A DNA stretch of 64,000 nucleotides from assembly GCF_008830185.1 (NCBI RefSeq), contig NZ_WAGX01000005.1:248001-312000 (forward strand), given 5' to 3'. The notes beneath the pieces are model-generated. The model was not told the origin of the DNA and did no database searches. It saw only the letters and a list, made by a program, of their open reading frames with translations. This stretch comes from Candidatus Galacturonatibacter soehngenii. Its GTDB lineage: Bacteria; Bacillota; Clostridia; Lachnospirales; Lachnospiraceae. This document shows, piece by piece, positions 8,505 through 16,809 of the stretch. The number at the start of each line of letters is the position of its first letter. Position 1 is the first letter of the stretch. The translations under genes were made by a program, and so were the position numbers.

Positions 8505-8669
8505 ATGAATTTATACCAAAACAGTATTGACACAATGCAATCTAAAAATTTCCATGATGAATTATCACATTTGCCTAAATGGGCCGTTGACGAACAATTT
8601 TATAATTGCGATAATGGAAAAGAGGAAAAAGGAAAGAAAAACAAAAAGAAATTACATGAAATGAAGTGA
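8505..8669 (+). CDS. Small 54-residue protein (unknown)
   Basis: I do not recognise this protein. It starts at ATG 8505 with a strong GGGAGG 5 bases upstream and ends at TGA 8667-8669. The first ~38 residues are mixed and slightly acidic (with an LPKWAVDEQFY segment), and the C-terminal third is highly basic, with runs such as KEEKGKKNKKK. No transmembrane segment or signal peptide is visible. Such a tail suggests nucleic-acid or ribosome contact, but this is inference. It lies directly upstream of the rqcH promoter, on the same strand. Confidence 0.55.
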   Translation: MNLYQNSIDTMQSKNFHDELSHLPKWAVDEQFYNCDNGKEEKGKKNKKKLHEMK

Positions 8670-8693
8670 CTTTATATTATTTAGTCGAAGTTA

Positions 8694-8722
8694 TTGTCAA
8701 CTTGTAATAATCATATTATACT
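8694..8722 (+). promoter_or_regulatory. SigA-type promoter of rqcH
   Basis: TTGTCA (8694-8699), 17 bases, then TATACT (8717-8722) make a good vegetative promoter. The expected start near 8729 gives a leader of about 85 bases before the rqcH ATG at 8814. Confidence 0.7.
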
Positions 8723-8728
8723 AAATAC

Positions 8729-8759
8729 GTTGCAGTATGGCTTTTTGCTTTACTGCAAC
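8729..8759 (+). promoter_or_regulatory. 5'-terminal stem-loop of the rqcH mRNA
   Basis: GTTGCAGTA (8729-8737) pairs perfectly with TACTGCAAC (8751-8759) around a 13-nt T-rich loop. It begins at the predicted transcription start, a position typical for stem-loops that protect mRNA from 5'-end decay. Confidence 0.6.
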
Positions 8760-8813
8760 AACATAAATAAAGCATCAATAGCTTTAAAAGTTTACAATAG
8801 AGGAGATCGAAAT

Positions 8814-10556
8814 ATGGCATTTGATGGAATAGCAATCGCTAATCTTGTTTATGAATTAAAAGAAAAACTACCAAACGCTAGAATATATAAAATAGCCCAG
8901 CCTGAGTCAGACGAACTAATTTTAACACTTAAAAGCAGTTTAGGTCAGCATAGATTACTGATTTCAGCCAGTGCCAGCTTACCGCTTATTTATTTGACAG
9001 AGAATAATAAGCCAAGTCCTATGACAGCACCAAATTTTTGCATGTTGCTTCGAAAGCATTTAAGTAATGGAAGAATTACATCTATTACACAACCAGGACT
9101 CGAACGTATTATTAATTTTGAGATTGAGCATCTCAATGAATTGGGCGATTTATGCAAAAAGTATCTTATCGTTGAAATCATGGGAAAACACAGTAATATA
9201 ATTTTTTGTGACGATAACAACAACATTATTGATAGTATCAAACATGTTTCAGCGCATATGAGTTCTGTACGAGAAGTATTGCCTGGAAGAGATTACTTTA
9301 TCCCTCAAACGCAGGATAAGTTTAATCCGCTCGAAACATCTTGGGAAAGTTTCAAGCCAGCAATAGGCAGTAAACCTGTATCCTTGGCAAAGGCACTCTA
9401 TACTTCTTATACAGGAATTAGTCCTGCTGCCGCTGAGGAGATTTGCTATCGAGCTTCTCTTGATTCTTCCACTCCTGCCAATGTATTAGGGGAAAATGAG
9501 TTGCTACATCTGTATCATATCTTTTCAAATCTAATTGAAGATATTAAAAACAACCGTTTTCAGCCTACTATTGTCTATAAAGATGAGGAACCAATTGAGT
9601 TTTCAAGTATCGAATTAACTCACTTTGAAGGAATGCAATTACGTTCTTATAGTAGTATCAGTCAGGTATTAGAAACTTTTTATGCAACTAAGAATACGTT
9701 AACAAGAATACGTCAAAAATCATATGATCTTCGTCATGTGGTACAACTGGCATTAGAGCGAAGCATCAAAAAATATGATTTACAATTAAAACAATTAAAA
9801 GATACTCAAAAACGAGATAAATATAAAGTATATGGTGAGTTACTTAATACTTATGGCTACAACCTAGAAGAAGGGGCAAAAGAATTAGAGGCTCTTAATT
9901 ATTATACAAATGAAATGATTAAAATTCCTCTTGATGAAACACTAAGTGCGAAGGAGAATGCCAAAAAGTATTTTGATAAATATAATAAATTAAAGCGTAC
10001 ATTTGAAGCGTTAAGCTCTTTAACGCAAGAAACCAAAGACGAGATTAACCATCTAGAATCCATTAGTACTGCCCTTGATATAGCCCTTACCGAAGATGAT
10101 TTAGTCCAATTAAAAGAAGAGCTTATGGATTACGGTTATATGAAAAGAAAAGGTTCTAATAAAAAACAGCAGAAAATAAAAAGCAAACCTTTTCATTATC
10201 TTTCAAGTGATGGTTACCATATTTATGTTGGCAAAAATAACTTCCAAAACGAAGAACTTACTTTTAAATTTGCTACAGGAAATGATTGGTGGTTCCATGC
10301 AAAGGGTATTCCTGGTTCTCATGTAATCCTAAAGGCAAATGGTGAGGAAATTCCAGATAAAACATTTGAAGAAGCTGGACGACTTGCTGCATATTATTCT
10401 AAGGGTAGAGGCACTGATAAAATCGAAATTGATTATGTAGAAAAAAAACATATAAAAAAACCTAGTGGCGCAAAGCCTGGTTTTGTCGTATACTATACTA
10501 ACTATTCATTGTTGATTGATTCAAATATAACTGGTATTGAACAAATCAGCGATTAG
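8814..10556 (+). CDS. rqcH: RqcH / Rqc2-family ribosome quality control protein (NFACT)
   Basis: This 580-residue protein is a full-length NFACT-family member. The homologue RqcH binds obstructed 50S subunits and recruits Ala-tRNA to add alanine tails; older names are FbpA or fibronectin-binding protein. The NFACT-N domain includes GKHSNIIF and the later VREVLPGRDYF. A long charged coiled coil fills the middle, and the NFACT-R domain (DUF814) carries ATGNDWWFHAKGIPGSH near the C-terminus. An upstream in-frame ATG would add 40 residues, but ATG 8814 has GAGGAGATC just before it and matches the family start MAFDGI, so I use it. The gene has its own promoter and precedes the thrS T-box. Confidence 0.93.
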   Translation: MAFDGIAIANLVYELKEKLPNARIYKIAQPESDELILTLKSSLGQHRLLISASASLPLIYLTENNKPSPMTAPNFCMLLRKHLSNGRITSITQPGLERIINFEIEHLNELGDLCKKYLIVEIMGKHSNIIFCDDNNNIIDSIKHVSAHMSSVREVLPGRDYFIPQTQDKFNPLETSWESFKPAIGSKPVSLAKALYTSYTGISPAAAEEICYRASLDSSTPANVLGENELLHLYHIFSNLIEDIKNNRFQPTIVYKDEEPIEFSSIELTHFEGMQLRSYSSISQVLETFYATKNTLTRIRQKSYDLRHVVQLALERSIKKYDLQLKQLKDTQKRDKYKVYGELLNTYGYNLEEGAKELEALNYYTNEMIKIPLDETLSAKENAKKYFDKYNKLKRTFEALSSLTQETKDEINHLESISTALDIALTEDDLVQLKEELMDYGYMKRKGSNKKQQKIKSKPFHYLSSDGYHIYVGKNNFQNEELTFKFATGNDWWFHAKGIPGSHVILKANGEEIPDKTFEEAGRLAAYYSKGRGTDKIEIDYVEKKHIKKPSGAKPGFVVYYTNYSLLIDSNITGIEQISD

Positions 10557-10582
10557 GTTATCACATTTTACAAAAAATGTAA

Positions 10583-10610
10583 TTGACAAACAAATTAAGA
10601 ATGCTATAAT
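10583..10610 (+). promoter_or_regulatory. Promoter of the thrS T-box transcript
   Basis: TTGACA (10583-10588), a 16-base spacer and TATAAT (10605-10610) with an extended TGC (10602-10604) form a strong vegetative promoter 27 bases after the rqcH stop. Confidence 0.85.
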
Positions 10611-10616
10611 TAATTC

Positions 10617-10863
10617 AATAAAATATTTAAACATGTTGATGAGACGAGTAAAATGTCTAGGATTACAGAGAGAGATGCAATTTGCTGGAAGCATCTTATG
10701 ACAAAACATTTGAAGACTACCTCTGAATGGCTCTAATACAGTCCGGTGATTCCGTTATCATCATTAAAGTGGTATTGAATGAATTGTTCAATACAATTAG
10801 GGTGGAACCGCGAGTATAACTCGTCCCTTCTGTTATATAATACAGAAGAGACGAGTTTTTTTT
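10617..10863 (+). promoter_or_regulatory. T-box riboswitch controlling thrS
   Basis: A leader of about 250 bases carries the T-box core AGGGTGGAACCGCG at 10799-10812, which pairs with the uncharged tRNA acceptor end in the antiterminator. A Stem I-like region (10640-10730) has GATGAG, an AGAGAG-type segment and GCTGGAAGC. Its 3' side contains adjacent threonine codons ACT and ACC (10716-10721) before CTGAATGG, so a Thr specifier is plausible. Uncharged tRNA-Thr should favour the antiterminator and switch thrS on. Confidence 0.93.
10819..10863 (+). terminator. Regulated terminator of the thrS T-box
   Basis: The stem ACTCGTC...TTCTG / CAGAA..GACGAGT is followed by eight T residues (10856-10863). 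Its 5' arm lies just after the T-box sequence, so terminator and antiterminator are mutually exclusive as in canonical T-box leaders. Confidence 0.92.
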
Positions 10864-10925
10864 CACACTTTATTTATACTAGAGGTATCTTATTATATTT
10901 GTTCTATTATGAAAGGAGTTTTATT

Positions 10926-12887
10926 ATGAAAATAACATTGAAAGACGGATCGTTTAAAGAATATCCAAACCCAATATCCGTAATTGACATTGCTGCTGAT
11001 ATAAGCGAAGGACTTGCAAGAATGGCTTGTGCTGGTGAGATTGATGGTAAAGTAGTGGACTTAAGAACAATTGTTGAATCTGATTGTGAACTAAGTATCC
11101 TTACTTTCAATGACGAAGCTGGTAAAGCTGCATATCGTCACACCACTTCTCATGTGTTAGCAGAAGCAGTTAAAAACCTTTATCCAGATGCAAAACTTGC
11201 AATTGGACCTTCTATCGAAAGTGGATTTTATTATGATTTTGAATGCCAACCTTTTTCCAGAGAGGATTTGGATGCCATTGAAAAAGAAATGAAAGCAATT
11301 ATAAAAAAAGGTGCAACGTTAGAGAAGTTCACTCTACCACGTGAGGAAGCAATTGCACTTATGAAGGAAAGAAATGAACCATACAAGGTGGAGTTGATTG
11401 AAGATTTACCTGCTGGTGAAACAATATCTTTTTATAAGCAAGGAGATTTTGTTGACCTTTGCGCTGGACCACATTTAATTAGCACAAAAGCAATTAAGGC
11501 CTTTAAACTTATTTCTGCTTCTGGTGCCTACTGGAGAGGAAATGAAAAGAATAAAATGTTAACAAGAATCTATGGAACTTCCTTCGCCAAGAAAGCTGAT
11601 TTGGATGAATATTTAGTTCACTTAGAAGATATCAAAAAACGTGACCACAACAAACTTGGAAGAGAAATGGAAATCTTTACTACGGTTGATGTCATTGGAC
11701 AAGGACTTCCGCTTTTACTACCAAAAGGTACAAAAATGGTGCAAACACTTCAAAGATGGATTGAAGATGAGGAAGAAAAGCGTGGCTACTTAAGAACGAA
11801 AACGCCACTTATGGCTAAAAGTGATTTGTATAAAATTTCAGGACATTGGGATCATTATAAAGAAGGTATGTTTGTTCTTGGTGATGAGGAAAAGGACAAA
11901 GAAGTATTTGCTCTTCGACCAATGACATGTCCATTCCAATACTACGTGTATAAGAATAGTCAAAAATCGTATCGTGACCTTCCACTTCGTTATGGTGAAA
12001 CTTCTACTTTGTTTCGTAATGAAGATTCGGGAGAAATGCATGGATTGACTCGTGTTCGACAATTTACGATTTCAGAGGGCCATTTAATTGTAAGACCTGA
12101 TCAAATGGATGAAGAATTTAAAGGCTGTCTGGATTTGGCTCGATATTGCTTCCAAACTCTTGGTTTAGAAAATGATGTGACCTATCGTTTATCCAAATGG
12201 GACCCAAATAATCGTGACAAGTATATTGGAGATGCTTCCGTTTGGGAAGAAACACAACAAAGAATTAGAACGATATTAACAGAATTAGGAATTGACTTCA
12301 TTGAAGCGGAAGGAGAAGCTGCTTTCTATGGACCAAAGGTTGATATTCAGGCTAAGAACGTATATGGCAAAGAAGATACTATGATTACGATTCAATGGGA
12401 TGCCCTCATCGCAGAACAATTTGACATGTATTACATTGATCAAAATGGTGAAAAAGTTCGTCCTTATATCATCCATAGAACTTCTCTTGGTTGTTATGAA
12501 AGAACGCTTGCTTGGCTAATTGAAAAATACGCTGGTTTGTTCCCAACTTGGCTATGTCCAGAGCAAGTTAGAATTTTACCAATATCTGAGAAATATCATG
12601 ACTATGCGCATAAAGTAGAAAAAGAATTAAAAGAAAATGGAATACTTTGTACCGTAGACGAACGTGCTGAAAAAATTGGTTATAAAATAAGAGAAACAAG
12701 ACTCAACCGTGTTCCTTATATGCTTGTTGTAGGACAAAAAGAAGAAGAAGAACAAAAAGTATCTGTTCGTAGCCGTTTTGCAGGTGATGAAGGTCAAAAG
12801 TCAATTGATGAATTTATCAGTGCTATTTGTAAAGAAATACGTACAAAGGAAATCAGAGAAATAACAGTAACCGAAGAAAGTAAATAA
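10926..12887 (+). CDS. thrS: Threonyl-tRNA synthetase
   Basis: ThrRS charges tRNA-Thr. The 653 residues contain an N-terminal TGS domain, an editing/SAD domain (HTTSHVLAEA), a class II catalytic core (RPMTCPFQ, motif 2 around FRNEDSGEMHG, motif 3 with GCYERTLAWLIEKY) and a C-terminal anticodon-binding domain (VRILPISEKYHDYA). The likely zinc ligands are retained: Cys of MTCPFQ, His of ISEGH and His of IIHR. A reading frame continues upstream into the T-box, but ATG 10926 has AAAGGAG 7-8 bases before it and matches the family. The catalytic motifs differ from the most common ThrRS (TISEGH instead of TQDDAH), suggesting a divergent subgroup. Confidence 0.95.
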   Translation: MKITLKDGSFKEYPNPISVIDIAADISEGLARMACAGEIDGKVVDLRTIVESDCELSILTFNDEAGKAAYRHTTSHVLAEAVKNLYPDAKLAIGPSIESGFYYDFECQPFSREDLDAIEKEMKAIIKKGATLEKFTLPREEAIALMKERNEPYKVELIEDLPAGETISFYKQGDFVDLCAGPHLISTKAIKAFKLISASGAYWRGNEKNKMLTRIYGTSFAKKADLDEYLVHLEDIKKRDHNKLGREMEIFTTVDVIGQGLPLLLPKGTKMVQTLQRWIEDEEEKRGYLRTKTPLMAKSDLYKISGHWDHYKEGMFVLGDEEKDKEVFALRPMTCPFQYYVYKNSQKSYRDLPLRYGETSTLFRNEDSGEMHGLTRVRQFTISEGHLIVRPDQMDEEFKGCLDLARYCFQTLGLENDVTYRLSKWDPNNRDKYIGDASVWEETQQRIRTILTELGIDFIEAEGEAAFYGPKVDIQAKNVYGKEDTMITIQWDALIAEQFDMYYIDQNGEKVRPYIIHRTSLGCYERTLAWLIEKYAGLFPTWLCPEQVRILPISEKYHDYAHKVEKELKENGILCTVDERAEKIGYKIRETRLNRVPYMLVVGQKEEEEQKVSVRSRFAGDEGQKSIDEFISAICKEIRTKEIREITVTEESK

Positions 12888-12945
12888 ATGTTAATCTCAG
12901 TCAGTGTGACTACATCGACATGAATAGAAAATAAATAATCTACAC

Positions 12946-12989
12946 ATAATACCTCCGTATATATTATTTTAATATTAAGGAGGTATTAT
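12946..12989 (+). promoter_or_regulatory. Hairpin masking the ribosome binding site of the DUF1540 gene
   Basis: ATAATACCTCC (12946-12956) is the exact complement of GGAGGTATTAT (12979-12989), giving an 11-bp perfect stem with a 22-nt AU-rich loop. The right arm contains the whole Shine-Dalgarno sequence GGAGG and ends one base before the ATG at 12991. If folded, translation initiation should be blocked. Confidence 0.7.
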
Positions 12990-12990
12990 T

Positions 12991-13305
12991 ATGCCATTAT
13001 TGGATTGTAATGTTGTTGATTGCTATTATAACGATAGTAAACTATGCAGCAGACATAACATTGTAGTTGGTGGTGAAGAAGCCTGTTCATCTGACAGTAC
13101 TTGTTGTGACAGTTTCCAGCAAAAAAGTATGGATTCGTATACAAGTAATGCTGGAGAAGCAACTAGACCTACAAGCGTTACTTGTGAGGCAGTAAAATGT
13201 GTTTATAATGAAGAAAATTTATGTATGGCTAATCAAATCGGCATTAGTGGACATAATGCTCATCAAGCAGAACAGACTGAATGTGCAACCTTTAAACCTC
13301 GATAA
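12991..13305 (+). CDS. Small Cys-rich DUF1540 protein (two repeats)
   Basis: The 104-residue protein has two copies of the DUF1540 motif: LDCNVVDCYYN with a following LCSRHNI, and VTCEAVKCVYN with LCMANQI. Each ends in a Cys-containing segment (CCDSF and CATF). Spacing of the cysteines suggests a metal-binding or disulfide fold; DUF1540 has no established biochemical role and is common in spore-forming Clostridia. There is no signal peptide. It follows thrS by about 100 bases and ends in a strong terminator. The ribosome binding site is inside a perfect hairpin. Confidence 0.88.
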   Translation: MPLLDCNVVDCYYNDSKLCSRHNIVVGGEEACSSDSTCCDSFQQKSMDSYTSNAGEATRPTSVTCEAVKCVYNEENLCMANQIGISGHNAHQAEQTECATFKPR

Positions 13306-13340
13306 TCTTTTTTGGTAGGTCATTTCTTTCCTTACGATAG

Positions 13341-13376
13341 AATGAGCAAACATAGTTATATCATATGTTTGCTCAT
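13341..13376. terminator. Bidirectional terminator between DUF1540 gene and capA-like gene
   Basis: A 14-bp perfect stem (AATGAGCAAACATA / TATGTTTGCTCATT) with an 8-nt loop sits between convergent genes. T-rich sequence follows on the plus strand (TTTTATTG), and a T-containing tract follows on the minus strand, so it can serve both. Confidence 0.85.
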
Positions 13377-13387
13377 TTTATTGAGAA

Positions 13388-14590
13388 TTATTCCTTTGGC
13401 TTTACATTTCCTTCTTGATCCACCACTGCATTTGTTGATATCTCTGTCAGATATTGATATATTTCCTCTTGATTAGATGCCTTATTCAATACATAGGAAG
13501 AATCGGTTGCACATGCTTCTAGGCTAAGCGCTATATTTTTTTCACTGTCTATCTCCATTTTTAAATAAGCAGTTTTGGGAATCTGACTACCAAATATAAA
13601 ATTACCTAAACTATAAAAGATTGGTTTTTCATTGTAGTATTCAATTCCTTGGAGTACATGTGGGTGAGCACCTATTACGATATCTGCTCCTGCATCGATA
13701 TATTTTTTAGCAAGCTCCCTTTGATAATCTTGTGGGTATTCATCTCTTTCTATTCCCCAATGTACATAGATAATTACAACATCACAAGTTTCTTTTGCAC
13801 TTTTAATCTCTGCTATTAAATTTGTAGGATCATAAGTTGTAAAGACTCCTGGTGAAGATCCTGCTGCCCAATTTGGTACTGGAATAACTCTTGAGGCTGC
13901 CAGGATTCCAATATTCATTCCATTTAATTCAAACTCTCTTCGTTGTTTTGCTTCCTCATGATTATTACCTGCTCCAACGTATTGAATTTGCGCATTCTCA
14001 AGTGTCTCAAACGTATCAACTAATGCGTCCTGTCCATAATCTAACACATGATTATTTGCTAATGCTACAATATCAATTCCCAAATCTTTCAATACATTTA
14101 CCCTTTTGGGGTCAATGCGAAATGTAAACTGTTTATCTTCAGCTGCTGTTCCTCTGTTACTAAATGGAAATTCTTCATTTACCATAGTTAAGTCTGCCTG
14201 ATTCATTTCTTCAACAATATCAGGAGCAAGAATCCCTTGAATTCCTTTGGTATCATATTGAGTCAATAAATAACCTGTTAGCAAAACATCACCTGTAAAA
14301 ACTAATTTTGTTTTTACCTCAGGTTCTTCCTCAATAGGTGTTTCTACCTCTTCTTCAGCCTTTAAATCCTCTTCTTGTGTATCCTTCACTTCATTAGCTG
14401 TCTCATCTACTATGGGAGTGTCCGTATCTATTGATACCGCTTCCTCGGTTATTTGATTGGTAGCTGGTTTTTCACGCTCTTGCTTTATCAACTCCCAAAT
14501 GTTATTTCTATATTTGATACAACCAATGATAAGTACAATAAATAATAGCCCTATACTAAATTCTAATATATGTATCAGTATCTTTTTCAT
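13388..14590 (-). CDS. CapA/PgsA-family poly-gamma-glutamate-type metallophosphoesterase, membrane anchored
   Basis: An N-terminal membrane anchor (about residues 5-25) is followed by an acidic Glu/Asp/Thr linker to about residue 90 and then a CapA-type calcineurin-like domain. Visible motifs are FTGDVLLTG, NEEFPFS, ALANNHVLDYG, YVHWGIERDEYP and GAHPHVLQGIEYYNEKPIFYSLGNF, matching the family's metal-binding Asp, Asn and His residues. The family is named after capsule and poly-glutamate synthesis proteins, but isolated copies like this, with no capB/capC neighbours, have unknown substrates. The domain should face outside the cell. The gene is monocistronic or ends at the bidirectional terminator. 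Confidence 0.85.
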   Translation of the reverse strand: MKKILIHILEFSIGLLFIVLIIGCIKYRNNIWELIKQEREKPATNQITEEAVSIDTDTPIVDETANEVKDTQEEDLKAEEEVETPIEEEPEVKTKLVFTGDVLLTGYLLTQYDTKGIQGILAPDIVEEMNQADLTMVNEEFPFSNRGTAAEDKQFTFRIDPKRVNVLKDLGIDIVALANNHVLDYGQDALVDTFETLENAQIQYVGAGNNHEEAKQRREFELNGMNIGILAASRVIPVPNWAAGSSPGVFTTYDPTNLIAEIKSAKETCDVVIIYVHWGIERDEYPQDYQRELAKKYIDAGADIVIGAHPHVLQGIEYYNEKPIFYSLGNFIFGSQIPKTAYLKMEIDSEKNIALSLEACATDSSYVLNKASNQEEIYQYLTEISTNAVVDQEGNVKPKE

Positions 14591-14700
14591 TGAAGTAAGT
14601 TCCTTTCTGACCTATTTCGACTATTCCTCTCTCTATTATACTTTGATATCTGCGTTATGTAAATACATCCAACTTCCTATGTACATACGTCATTACATAA

Positions 14701-14743
14701 ATATACGCTGCCCTTAGATTAATATTCCTTGGACAGCGTATAT
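14701..14743 (-). terminator. Stem-loop downstream of the phospholipase-like gene
   Basis: ATATACGCTG-CC (14701-14712) pairs with GG-A-CAGCGTATAT (14731-14743) with one bulge. It lies 30 bases after the stop of the zinc phospholipase-like gene, before capA. The U-run on the minus strand is weak, so strength as a terminator is uncertain. Confidence 0.6.
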
Positions 14744-14772
14744 ACTTTGAATGTTTTATTTTTATATTTTTT

Positions 14773-15363
14773 CTAAGCTGCAAATGAAAAGCGTTTCATA
14801 TTTATTGCTTTCTCAAACAAGTAAACCAATGTATTTACTACTTGAAGAGTTATATTCACTATAAACTCACAGTCTTCTAGTACACATCTTTTACACTTAA
14901 TGTATTCTTTGTGAGTCTTTTCAATAAATTGAAACAATGCCTCTAAAGATTCCAGACGAATAAATTTAGAAATCTTTTTCGTTGCTTCCCCGCTTTTGAT
15001 ATATTCTTTTAATTGAAACTTTAAATGCTTTTCATAAACACAATGATCTTTTAATGTGCCAACATAAGTAATATTGTGTGGGAAGGTAAAGTAATCGGCA
15101 ATATAATGAATTACCTGGCCCAGATTTCTCCAATAAGCCCTTTTGTTATTCATATTACTGTCATTTGCGATTGTTAATTTTGTCATATCGTCCTTAAGCT
15201 TTTGAAATGTAGTGCCAAATTCATGTTTCGTAGTCAGAAAGGTTGGCTTACAATCCGGAAGAATACTTCCTAAATAAAATGCTTTTTTATGCTTCACCAA
15301 ATCTTGTTGATGAAGATTATCTACAATATAACCTGCTAATGATATATGGGATTTTTTTCTCAC
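14773..15363 (-). CDS. Zinc-dependent phospholipase C-like protein
   Basis: This 196-residue protein resembles the zinc-dependent phospholipase C/S1-P1-like family (PF00882). Candidate zinc ligands are an N-terminal His (KKSHISLA), the Asp of GSILPD, HE of TKHEFG, the His and Asp of VIHYIADYFTFPHN, and a later CVYEKH. I place the start at GTG 15363, because AAGGAGA lies 5 bases upstream and family members begin shortly before the first His; an upstream ATG would add 19 residues without a good site. No signal peptide is evident, unlike secreted clostridial phospholipases, so it may be cytoplasmic and its substrate is unknown. It stands alone between rpoD and capA. Confidence 0.75.
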   Translation of the reverse strand: MRKKSHISLAGYIVDNLHQQDLVKHKKAFYLGSILPDCKPTFLTTKHEFGTTFQKLKDDMTKLTIANDSNMNNKRAYWRNLGQVIHYIADYFTFPHNITYVGTLKDHCVYEKHLKFQLKEYIKSGEATKKISKFIRLESLEALFQFIEKTHKEYIKCKRCVLEDCEFIVNITLQVVNTLVYLFEKAINMKRFSFAA

Positions 15364-15522
15364 TATATTCTCCTTTTTCTTTAGAAAAACAGATGTTTTA
15401 CTATCATTTCTATCAAGCAATTGAATGATTTACGATAAATTATAGTATTTCATAACAATCCCATTTTATTCTTTTCAATATTAAATAGCAAGAACATTTG
15501 TGTTAATTTTTTATGAACTGTA

Positions 15523-15548
15523 AATAAAGTTAACTCACAAACTTTATT
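15523..15548 (-). terminator. Stem-loop overlapping the rpoD stop codon
   Basis: AATAAAGTT (15523-15531) and AACTTTATT (15540-15548) form a 9-bp AU-rich stem that includes the rpoD stop codon. No clean U-run follows, so it could be a weak terminator or a 3'-end stabilizer. Confidence 0.4.
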
Positions 15549-16653
15549 CTAAAAATTCCTTTAATTTACGACTTCTGTTTGGATGTCTTAGCTTGCGAAG
15601 TGCTTTTGCTTCAATCTGTCTGATTCTTTCTCTTGTAACATTGAATTCTTTTCCAACCTCTTCTAATGTTCTTGGAGTACCGTCCTCTAAACCAAATCGA
15701 AGTTTAATTACTTCTCTTTCTCTATCATTTAAAGTAGATAAGGCTTCTGAAAGTTCTTGCTTTAACATGGTAAATGCAGCGGAATCAGATGGGGATAGCG
15801 CATTATCATCTTCAATAAAGTCACCCAAGTGGCTGTCTTCTTCTTCACCAATTGGTGTTTCTAGGGATACAGGATCTCTTGATATCTTAAGTACCTCTTC
15901 CACCTTTGCAACGGGGATATCCATTCTAGCTGCGATTTCTTCACTGGTCGGTTCTCTTCCCAACTCTTGCATTAACACACGTGATGTTCTTAAGGTCTTA
16001 TTGATTGTCTCAACCATATGAACAGGAACACGAATCGTCTTAGCAAAATCTGCAATTCCTCTAGTGATTGCCTGACGAATCCACCAAGTCGCATAAGTAC
16101 TAAACTTATATCCTTTTTGATAATCAAATTTATCAACTGCTTTCATTAATCCAATATTACCTTCTTGAATCAAATCAAGGAATGACAGGCCTCTTCCTAC
16201 ATATTTCTTAGCTATACTTACCACTAATCTTAGGTTGGACTCAATCAGCTTTTTCTTAGCGTCCTCATCACCTTCACTCATCTTTTTAGCAAGACTAATT
16301 TCATCTTCTACCGATAATAACGATATATTTCCGATTTCTTTCAGATACATTCGAACTGGATCTTCTGTACTAACTCCATCTAATACATCTACTTCATCTA
16401 TTATTTCAACTTCTTCTTCCTCGTCCGACAAAATAAAAGGATCTTCTTCCTCTTCTTCCGTAACTCTTGTGGTCATGACATCTACATTCTGTCTTTCAAA
16501 GTATTCGAGTACCCAGTCAAGCTTCTCTGGAGTTAATTCCATTCCCTCAAACGCATCATTTATTTCTTCTAATCCTAATGTATTGTTATTTACCTTTGCA
16601 GTTTTTAACAACTTTTCCATAATTTTTGTAAACTTTACTACTGCTTCATCCAT
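15544..16653 (-). CDS. rpoD: RNA polymerase primary sigma factor RpoD/SigA
   Basis: This is the vegetative sigma-70 factor, 369 residues. Region 1.1 is at the N-terminus, region 1.2 includes [11 protein letters not shown], region 2 has [28 protein letters not shown] then [14 protein letters not shown], region 3 follows, and region 4 ends with [15 protein letters not shown] and the helix-turn-helix [23 protein letters not shown] 16653 follows AAGGGTGAAATAA. The usual upstream neighbour dnaG is absent and holA lies upstream instead. A palindrome overlaps the predicted promoter. Confidence 0.97.
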   Translation of the reverse strand: MDEAVVKFTKIMEKLLKTAKVNNNTLGLEEINDAFEGMELTPEKLDWVLEYFERQNVDVMTTRVTEEEEEDPFILSDEEEEVEIIDEVDVLDGVSTEDPVRMYLKEIGNISLLSVEDEISLAKKMSEGDEDAKKKLIESNLRLVVSIAKKYVGRGLSFLDLIQEGNIGLMKAVDKFDYQKGYKFSTYATWWIRQAITRGIADFAKTIRVPVHMVETINKTLRTSRVLMQELGREPTSEEIAARMDIPVAKVEEVLKISRDPVSLETPIGEEEDSHLGDFIEDDNALSPSDSAAFTMLKQELSEALSTLNDREREVIKLRFGLEDGTPRTLEEVGKEFNVTRERIRQIEAKALRKLRHPNRSRKLKEFLE

Positions 16654-16706
16654 TTATTTCACCCTTTTATTTCATATAATTTCGACTCTTTTTGACAAAC
16701 GACAAC

Positions 16707-16735
16707 ATTATAGCATACTTTTAAAGTGTTGAACA
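16707..16735 (-). promoter_or_regulatory. Predicted rpoD promoter
   Basis: On the minus strand TATAAT (16712-16707), preceded by the extended TGC, lies 17 bases from TGTTCA (16735-16730). The -10 is excellent and the -35 is poor. The start would be about 45 bases before the rpoD ATG. Confidence 0.6.
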
Positions 16736-16738
16736 CTT
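16724..16738. promoter_or_regulatory. Palindrome over the rpoD -35 region
   Basis: AAGTGTT-G-AACACTT is a perfect 15-base palindrome covering the -35 element of the predicted rpoD promoter. Its size and symmetry suit a dimeric repressor or activator; no protein can be assigned. Confidence 0.5.
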
Positions 16739-16809
16739 ATTATTTTAAATATTTTATTTTGTTTTATTTTTACCAAAAATAATGATAAATGCTATGTTTC
16801 GTCTTGTAA

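Noticed and set aside
8694-8813. Forty-residue N-terminal extension of RqcH from an upstream ATG
   Set aside because: It starts inside the -35 box of the rqcH promoter and lacks a ribosome site; ATG 8814 has a good one and matches the family start.
10779-10925. Upstream extension of thrS through the T-box
   Set aside because: The frame runs through the T-box core and terminator; ATG 10926 follows a strong ribosome site.
16235-16732. A 165-codon ORF antisense to rpoD
   Set aside because: It is a shadow of the conserved acidic N-terminal region of sigma; its composition is Ser-rich and it has no initiation signals.
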